NCBI GenBank assembly: GCA_963920635.1
Contig: OY987306.1
Coordinates: 11,798,001 to 11,862,000, forward strand
Direction of reading: 5' to 3'
Source: Pseudeuparius sepicola
Lineage: Eukaryota; Arthropoda; Insecta; Coleoptera; Anthribidae
Length of the DNA: 64,000 nucleotides
Below, in pieces: positions 60,301 through 64,000 of this stretch. The notes beneath the pieces are model-generated. The model was not told the DNA's origin, searched no databases, and was given only the letters and a program-made list of their open reading frames with translations. The translations under genes and the position numbers were made by a program. Each line of letters begins with the position of its first letter. The first letter of the stretch is position 1.

Positions 60301-62655
60301 CCCGGAGGAGCATCGAAAAAAATCCATCATAGAAGCCTCCAGAACCACTCTTGGAAATTACGTTTATTTTCAAGCGATCGTCTAGACACTTGTGCCGAAT
60401 AGGGGGTATGGGGGGCAACCCAGAGGGGGGGGGGCAAATTATATGGGCGGCACTAACTCGTCCGGAACGGTCGTCTAGTCACTTGTGTGCCGAATGTTAG
60501 CTCCAGCGACCAAAAAACAAAGTTTTAACGTTTCATTTTCCTGTTGTATGGTGGGGAGGAAGGCTGGGGGTGGAAAATGTTCAGATGCCACTACCTTATC
60601 CGGAACGTGTTTCTGTCATTTCTGCGAAATATTGAGACTTGCAACCAACGAATAGTTTTTACAGCGATTTTTATATTTAAGTTTTGATCACCTAGTATAT
60701 TGGTGGCTGTCTGAAAACGGTGGCCGTCTTCACACCAGTGTGTTTCTATCCTATTTTTATTTTGTCGTCGAGCAATGCACAAAAATGAAGTTTCTTTGTT
60801 AAAAAAATATGATTTGTTCAAAAAGATACAAACAAAAAAATTTATATTTAAAGAGTATCAGCTGCAATTTTCTGTATTTATTTATGGCTGACCATATACG
60901 ATGGTGCGGGTCTGTAGCTATGTAAATTGACTGGGAATGGTGACCCTCAAAGTTTGAAGCGGGTCAGTACTCCAAAAAAGCTCTTTAATTGTACACTAGA
61001 AATGACATTTCTTAATTTGGTAATCCGAGATTAGTAGCATTGTTTTGAGGCACGTCCAGCGGCATATTTAGCATGTCTGGCAGAAATGTCAGAACATGTG
61101 ACTTGTGACAGTTGCTGTGGCTCTAACCTAACTTCAAAGAAACTATTATAACTATAGCTTTTTTTTGTGCTTCAAAGAACAGCTTAATGCTAATTTATAC
61201 CTATTCAAATTTAGGATTCGTGTACAATTAAAGAGTGTTTTTAGATTAGCAAAAGGGTTAATATTAAATTTTAAAATTTCGAAAAAAAAACGACACCCAT
61301 GTAAAAAATGAAATGACTTGCTTTCATAAAATTCTCCCCAAAACGCAAGGTTCTTCTACAATTATTTAAAAAAGAAAACGTCTAAAAAATTCTTCAGCAT
61401 TTTAAGCCACCTACAAAAAACAAAGTGGCTATATTTATACGTCCGACGTATATAAAAGTTGTTATGTCTCGTGCTCTCATTGGCGAGTTAAGTCACGTGA
61501 CTTAACACATTTAAGTAACTTCATACACGTCCAAAGTAAATGTTGTAATAAGGAGCGTAATGGACTTTCCCGAAATTTTAAAAGATTTATGCCTTGTTTA
61601 CATACGCTATTTTCAGCCGACATTCGGCGCAATTTCGAGAAGTGCATTTGTAACAATTCCTGTCCTGTATTTCGATATTCTTTTTTCATACAGCCGCACC
61701 GATCGCTACAGACTGCCACAATATGGGGCAAATGCCCCTTCTTTTTTCATACGGCAGCAAAAAAAAAAGGGTATACGCGCCTTACTGCATGAAGTTAAAT
61801 ATTCGTCCAAAGATGTCACGTGACTCAACTCACCAATGAGAGCACAAGACCAACTATTGTATACGTCAGACATATAGCCACTGCCTACAAAAAAATCCCA
61901 AAACCGAATAACCACTCACTACTTCGACAAGGCACATGTCCAGCATGCTGCTCAGGTATGCATCTGGCTTGCTCGGCCTCAGCACCGTGAAGCTCTCGCA
62001 TTCAATAGATGCCAGGCACGTTCTACACAGCCGGTCCTTGGCCTTGCCATCGACGGGGAGCACACCATCGGCAGTAACTCCTCCGGAATCCTCCTCTCCC
62101 GTCAGCACCGCCTTCAGGCTGAGCCGGCCCTTGCGGTCGCCCACCTTCTCTCGAACCTCTCCCTCGTGCTCCAACACGTTCGATTTGAACTCGAAGAGCT
62201 GCACAAGTGAGTTTTGGCATTCGGTACAGGTGGATGGGTCCTGCGACACATCAAAGTTCTGGAAAACAGGGAGACTGACGTAAGGCTTGTCTTGCTACTT
62301 TTCAACAACGTTCATGGTTATATACACCAATTTTATCGTGTTGATTTGGTATAAACAGAGAACCAAAACAACAAATTTCAAATTGAGCTTAGTTTTTTCA
62401 CTCTCTTGTTTTCATCATATTATAAACCAAACAAAAAAAAATGAAGAATCGCAATCCTCGTCGCAATCTTAAAACAGAAGGGTCCTTCCAAAAAATCGTC
62501 TCAGCAAAGCCCGAAAAACAAACGTATTTATAGGCTTACGAGATTCTTACCAGTTCGGGGACCACAACCTGCACCATATCCCTGGCCTCCCCATCCAAGG
62601 GCTTCGCCTCTCCCCCAGTGGTAATTAAATCTAAGCAGAGCCGGCACACCTTCAT
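50943..62655 (-). CDS. Double-ZAD zinc-finger-associated protein (three exons seen)
   Basis: Three minus-strand exons join in frame: 62551-62655, 61920-62258 and 50943-51311, with introns of 292 and 10,608 bp. All have canonical GT/AG sites (CTG|GTAAGA, CCAG|AAC, GTA|GTGAGT, GCAG|GAT). The 270-residue product has two ZAD modules: ZAD1 with C4-x2-C7 (MKVCRLCL) and C46-x2-C49 (TCTEC), ZAD2 with C113-x2-C116 (LCRTCL) and C159-x2-C162 (MCETC), then an acidic tail of Glu/Asp/Ser. ZADs bind zinc and dimerise, usually at the N-terminus of C2H2 transcription factors. No C2H2 fingers are found downstream in this window. The final TGA overlaps a strong donor (ACAA|GTGAGT at 50941-50946), so splicing to distant finger exons is likely; otherwise the protein ends here. 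Exons are GC-rich within AT-rich DNA, a sign of selection. Confidence 0.8.
51312..52650. other. ZAD intron 2, proximal part; no element recognised
   Basis: AT-rich intronic sequence with homopolymer runs. No coding signal or paired repeats. Confidence 0.5.
52657..52722 (+). other. tRNA-like sequence (SINE head or tRNA pseudogene)
   Basis: Box A-like TGGGGTAAGAGTACG and a perfect box B GGTTCAAATCC (T-arm ATGG/CCAT pairing) are present, with a possible anticodon stem GCGA/TCGT. No convincing acceptor stem is seen, so a functional tRNA is unlikely. Confidence 0.45.
53442..54776 (-). CDS. DD41D transposase with two introns, apparently intact
   Basis: Three exons: 54462-54776 (105 codons from ATG, MVRYTNVELVDIMLLYGE), 54210-54406 and 53442-53943. 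They are separated by a 55-bp intron (AAA|GTAAAT...TTCTCTAG) and a 266-bp intron (CAG|GTATGT...TTTTACAG). Joined they give 337 residues without a stop. The N-terminal half has a helix-turn-helix region (TIARRLGISQNKV). The triad is D159 (LWTDECCF), D246 (FMHDGAPAHF) and D288 (SPDLNPLDFCIWG), again with 41 residues between the last two. It aligns along its length with the 37.0-38.1 kb protein. Introns are unusual in Tc1/mariner transposases, so it could be an active enzyme, a spliced host-adapted gene, or both. All key residues are present. Confidence 0.85.
55019..55769. mobile_element. 751-bp foldback element (CAGGGCGGACCCAGATCGA termini)
   Basis: Arms of about 300 bp (55019-55320, 55465-55769) are flanked by TA. 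The spacer is about 140 bp. The left end reads CAGGGCGGACC and the right end complement CAGGGTGGACC. The insertion lies inside the 5.1-kb DD41D element. Confidence 0.9.
56100..57355. repeat. Foldback with a tandemly duplicated right end
   Basis: The left arm (about 56140-56530: GTAGCCTACCTTTTCGCGGCTAAC, TTTGCACTTCCC, GTAGGCTACGACAAGG) is mirrored at 56840-57180. A 115-bp unit at the right end is present twice (57124-57238 and 57239-57353), sharing CTTAGTTAGCC and TCAAAAGTTACTAAGAAAT. The middle holds short GGGGCATA...GCCCTTAT imperfect repeats (56640-56790), related to sequence at 61.7 kb. Confidence 0.75.
57883..58836. other. No gene; one hairpin MITE
   Basis: 58025-58122 is a hairpin with CATTGCACGATGCGTAAG and complement CTTACGCATCTGGCAATG as ends and TTGGCCTCGGAGG / CCTCCTAGGCCAA inside. 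The rest is AT-rich. Confidence 0.6.
58837..58965 (+). pseudogene. THAP-domain exon fragment
   Basis: An ATG at 58837 gives MTKKCFVSYCTNT, then stops, then in another frame DNTNKMFVTVPTPPDKKKLGL. C-x4-C and the following hydrophobic-Pro segment fit the start of a THAP domain. It is degraded by stops and a frameshift and lies on the plus strand inside the ZAD intron. Confidence 0.5.
58966..59930. other. No gene recognised
   Basis: AT-rich intronic sequence. The part from 59658 to 59880 may be further degraded hAT sequence (TAAEIKNSLTF on the minus strand), but this is weak. Confidence 0.4.
59935..60110 (-). pseudogene. hAT-type transposase fragment
   Basis: On the minus strand, MTGAILTVCQEEIKK is followed, after a frameshift in an A-run, by VSEAQFVAIQCDESTDVS and THRQLIILRYKRTV. 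The F.AIQCDESTDVS block is characteristic of the catalytic core start of hAT transposases and their domesticated relatives, with the first Asp in DEST. Only about 55 codons remain. Confidence 0.65.
60111..61423. other. No gene; duplicated short motif
   Basis: GCGATCGTCTAGACACTTGTG and CGGTCGTCTAGTCACTTGTG occur at 60375 and 60470, each followed by a GCCGAAT motif. G-rich runs lie at 60401-60434. No coding signal. Confidence 0.45.
61424..61884. mobile_element. Foldback MITE with CACGTGAC near both ends, copy 1
   Basis: AGTGGCTATATTTATACGTCCGACG and the complement CGTCAGACATATAGCCACT bound the element. Both arms contain CTCATTGGCGAGTTAAGTCA / TGAGTTGAG-type blocks and TCACGTGAC. It ends 36 bp from the donor of ZAD exon 2. 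Confidence 0.8.
61920..62258 (-). CDS. ZAD gene exon 2 (end of ZAD1, start of ZAD2)
   Basis: 113 codons, phase 0 at both ends: CTGTTTTCCAG|AAC to GTA|GTGAGT. It contains the second Cys pair of ZAD1 and, after a 60-residue spacer, the first Cys pair of ZAD2. A MITE ends only 36 bp beyond its donor. Confidence 0.85.
62551..62655 (-). CDS. ZAD gene exon 1 (start codon)
   Basis: 35 codons from ATG 62655-62653 (context GCAGCAATGAAG). MKVCRLCLDLITT and the DMVQVVVPEL ending are typical of the first half of a ZAD. The exon ends in phase 0 at CTG|GTAAGA. Confidence 0.85.
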
Positions 62656-63618
62656 TGCTGCGAGGAATTCTCTGGCTTTTAGCGCCGATGGAGGAATCAA
62701 TCAACGCTTTTCTTAGTTATAAAAAAAACTTCTTAAAAACACGTCCTACTAACTAGTTCAACGCCTAAAATACTGTGCGGTACTTTAAAGGGTGATTTTC
62801 CGTTTCTTCATGGAACTTTTGCATTTTTTCTGCCCCACAACCCGAACACTTCTCCACCCAAGCATAGCAACGGCAACAGCCAACAGCACAAATGCGGAAT
62901 GGCGAATGGCGGTTCTTTTTTTTCTTTTCTGCACAAAATATATAGGTTATACCGTTGATTGAAGAAGGGGAAGATATCCTCCCTTAGGGTGGCATGCGAA
63001 TATGATCCTTATGGGCTGTCTGTCACATTCCCACTTGTTACTAAATGTTTCTGTCTCGTTCTCTTACATTTCACCGACACGCGTCCGTACGGTGGCGCCA
63101 AATTCCGAAACCACCATTCGAGTCAGTCGATGGAGAAAGGAATCTTCAATCAACGGTTCGGGCAAAAGGTCACTCCATCGACGACGGAAGAGCGCAGAAA
63201 ACTACGCGGTCAGCGCACCGCCACCTATGGACAAGGCCATACAACTACTGTCGTCCGACGCGACGACGTCCAGCTGTTTTTGTTTTTGATCTGTATCTGT
63301 TCCTCGTTTTCCTCGTTTACTGATTTCCACTTATATTATCGTTACTGGGTAATGTGTGATTGTTATTACGTGTATTTGGTGGATACAGTAGTGTGCAGAG
63401 GACCAGTGGTGTTCTAGTCCGATAATTAGTGTGTGCCTATCAAAAACATTTCATGTTTTGAGCCATCGGATAAAGGATACCTAAATACGGAGGTTAGGAA
63501 GTGAAAGTGTGTTTTGTTGTATACAGAGACTTGCCATCAAGGCAAGTCTTGCCATCAAGGCAAGTCTCTGGTTGTATGTATAATATCAAAATGGGTGTTT
63601 TCTTGTGTTTTCTCAGCC
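62656..63618. other. 5' flank of the ZAD gene; no feature fixed
   Basis: This region should contain the ZAD promoter (minus strand) and 5' untranslated region. No TATA box or initiator can be defended. Overlapping open frames at 62959-63417 in all three plus frames have no recognised domain and probably reflect GC-rich composition. A direct-repeat hairpin, CAGAGACTTGCC...GGCAAGTCTCTG with CTTGCCATCAAGGCAAGT twice, lies at about 63525-63571. Confidence 0.4.
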
Positions 63619-63801
63619 ATGCCCGAGAAGTGTTGTGTCCCAAATTCGTCGATGAAGGAACGAATTAATCGACGCCCAAATTGCCTAACCTAACTGAGCC
63701 AAAGCCAAAAGTGTCCGTTTTTTCCTAAGGAGCTGGTTTTGAGGGCAAAATGGGTGCAGGCCATAAAAAGGGCTGACTTTGTAGTCAAGAAACATTCTAA
63801 G
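63619..63801 (+). pseudogene. THAP-domain exon fragment
   Basis: After a TTTTCTCAG acceptor-like site, ATG 63619 gives MPEKCCVPNSSMKERINRRP. Following a stop and frame change it continues with KCPFFPKELVLRAKWVQAIK and RADFVVKKHSK, ending at AAG|GTAAGT (63801/63802). The FFPK and KWVQAI motifs are THAP-like. The second zinc Cys of the first pair is replaced by Ser. Confidence 0.55.
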
Positions 63802-63828
63802 GTAAGTTATATGTTACATTTTTGGAAG

Positions 63829-64000
63829 TGGCTATTTATACGTCCGACGGATACAAACGTCAGTATACGTCTTGAGCTCTCATTGGCGGGCTGAGTCACG
63901 TGACTTCTTTGGACGTGCATTTAACTCCGTACACGTCCGAAGCCGAAGTAAACTAATATTTAGATGCGTCGGAAGTGCATTTTTCTCAAGCATCTTTGCA
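63829..64000. mobile_element. Foldback MITE copy 2, cut by the window end
   Basis: GTGGCTATTTATACGTCCGACGG, CTCTCATTGGCGGGCTGAGTC and TCACGTGACTTC match the left arm of the element at 61424. The right half lies outside the window. Confidence 0.75.

Noticed and set aside
62959..63417. Three overlapping open frames upstream of the ZAD gene
   Set aside because: All three plus frames are open in the same GC-rich segment, with no domain, splice or codon signal favouring any one.
1..64000. LTR retrotransposon or endogenous viral sequence
   Set aside because: No paired direct LTRs with primer-binding site, and no gag, protease, integrase or envelope-like frames were seen.

Overview
This is an AT-rich stretch of arthropod nuclear DNA, most likely from a holometabolous insect; a beetle is plausible but not shown. 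The evidence is a double-ZAD protein with spliced exons (ZAD is an arthropod zinc-finger-associated domain), scattered THAP-domain exons, non-LTR retrotransposons, a Penelope-like remnant, Tc1/mariner-type DD41D transposons, a Crypton-type tyrosine recombinase remnant, and very many foldback elements ending in TA-CAGGGTG. All gene calls come from reading motifs and splice sites by eye; no database search was run.

Layout. 0-2.2 kb: two foldback elements, the second a 1.23-kb palindrome with two smaller terminus pairs nested inside it. 2.2-9.6 kb: a large two-exon gene with a PIN/FEN-like nuclease signature, followed by a 141-bp tandem repeat and a Crypton recombinase remnant; a 2.3-kb segment covering all three is duplicated in tandem almost perfectly. 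9.7-13.5 kb: a nine-finger C2H2 reading frame whose 3' part is split by an antisense LINE and then by a TA-flanked MITE. 13.7-22.9 kb: decayed LINEs, MITEs, foldbacks and a 123-bp tandem repeat. 23.0-25.0 kb: LINE reverse transcriptase with one frameshift. 25.7-27.1 kb: two-exon THAP pseudogene. 27.8-30.0 kb: 1.65-kb palindrome with its core duplicated. 31.7-40.3 kb: foldbacks, a Penelope-type GIY-YIG fragment, tRNA-like SINE heads, a THAP fragment and a DD41D transposon with 661-bp inverted repeats. 41.7-48.1 kb: a 467-bp tandem repeat and a nearly complete LINE. 50.9-62.7 kb (minus strand): a double-ZAD gene of at least three exons whose 10.6-kb intron houses a second DD41D transposon with an apparently intact, intron-containing transposase, plus hAT and THAP debris. 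63.6-63.8 kb: another THAP exon.

The best candidates for functional host coding sequence are the ZAD gene and, less surely, the C2H2 frame. The best candidate for an active mobile gene is the spliced DD41D transposase at 53.4-54.8 kb. The recurring TA-CAGGGTG ends, sometimes repeated about 110 bp inside each terminus, suggest that DD41D-type transposases mobilise much of the foldback population; this is inference.
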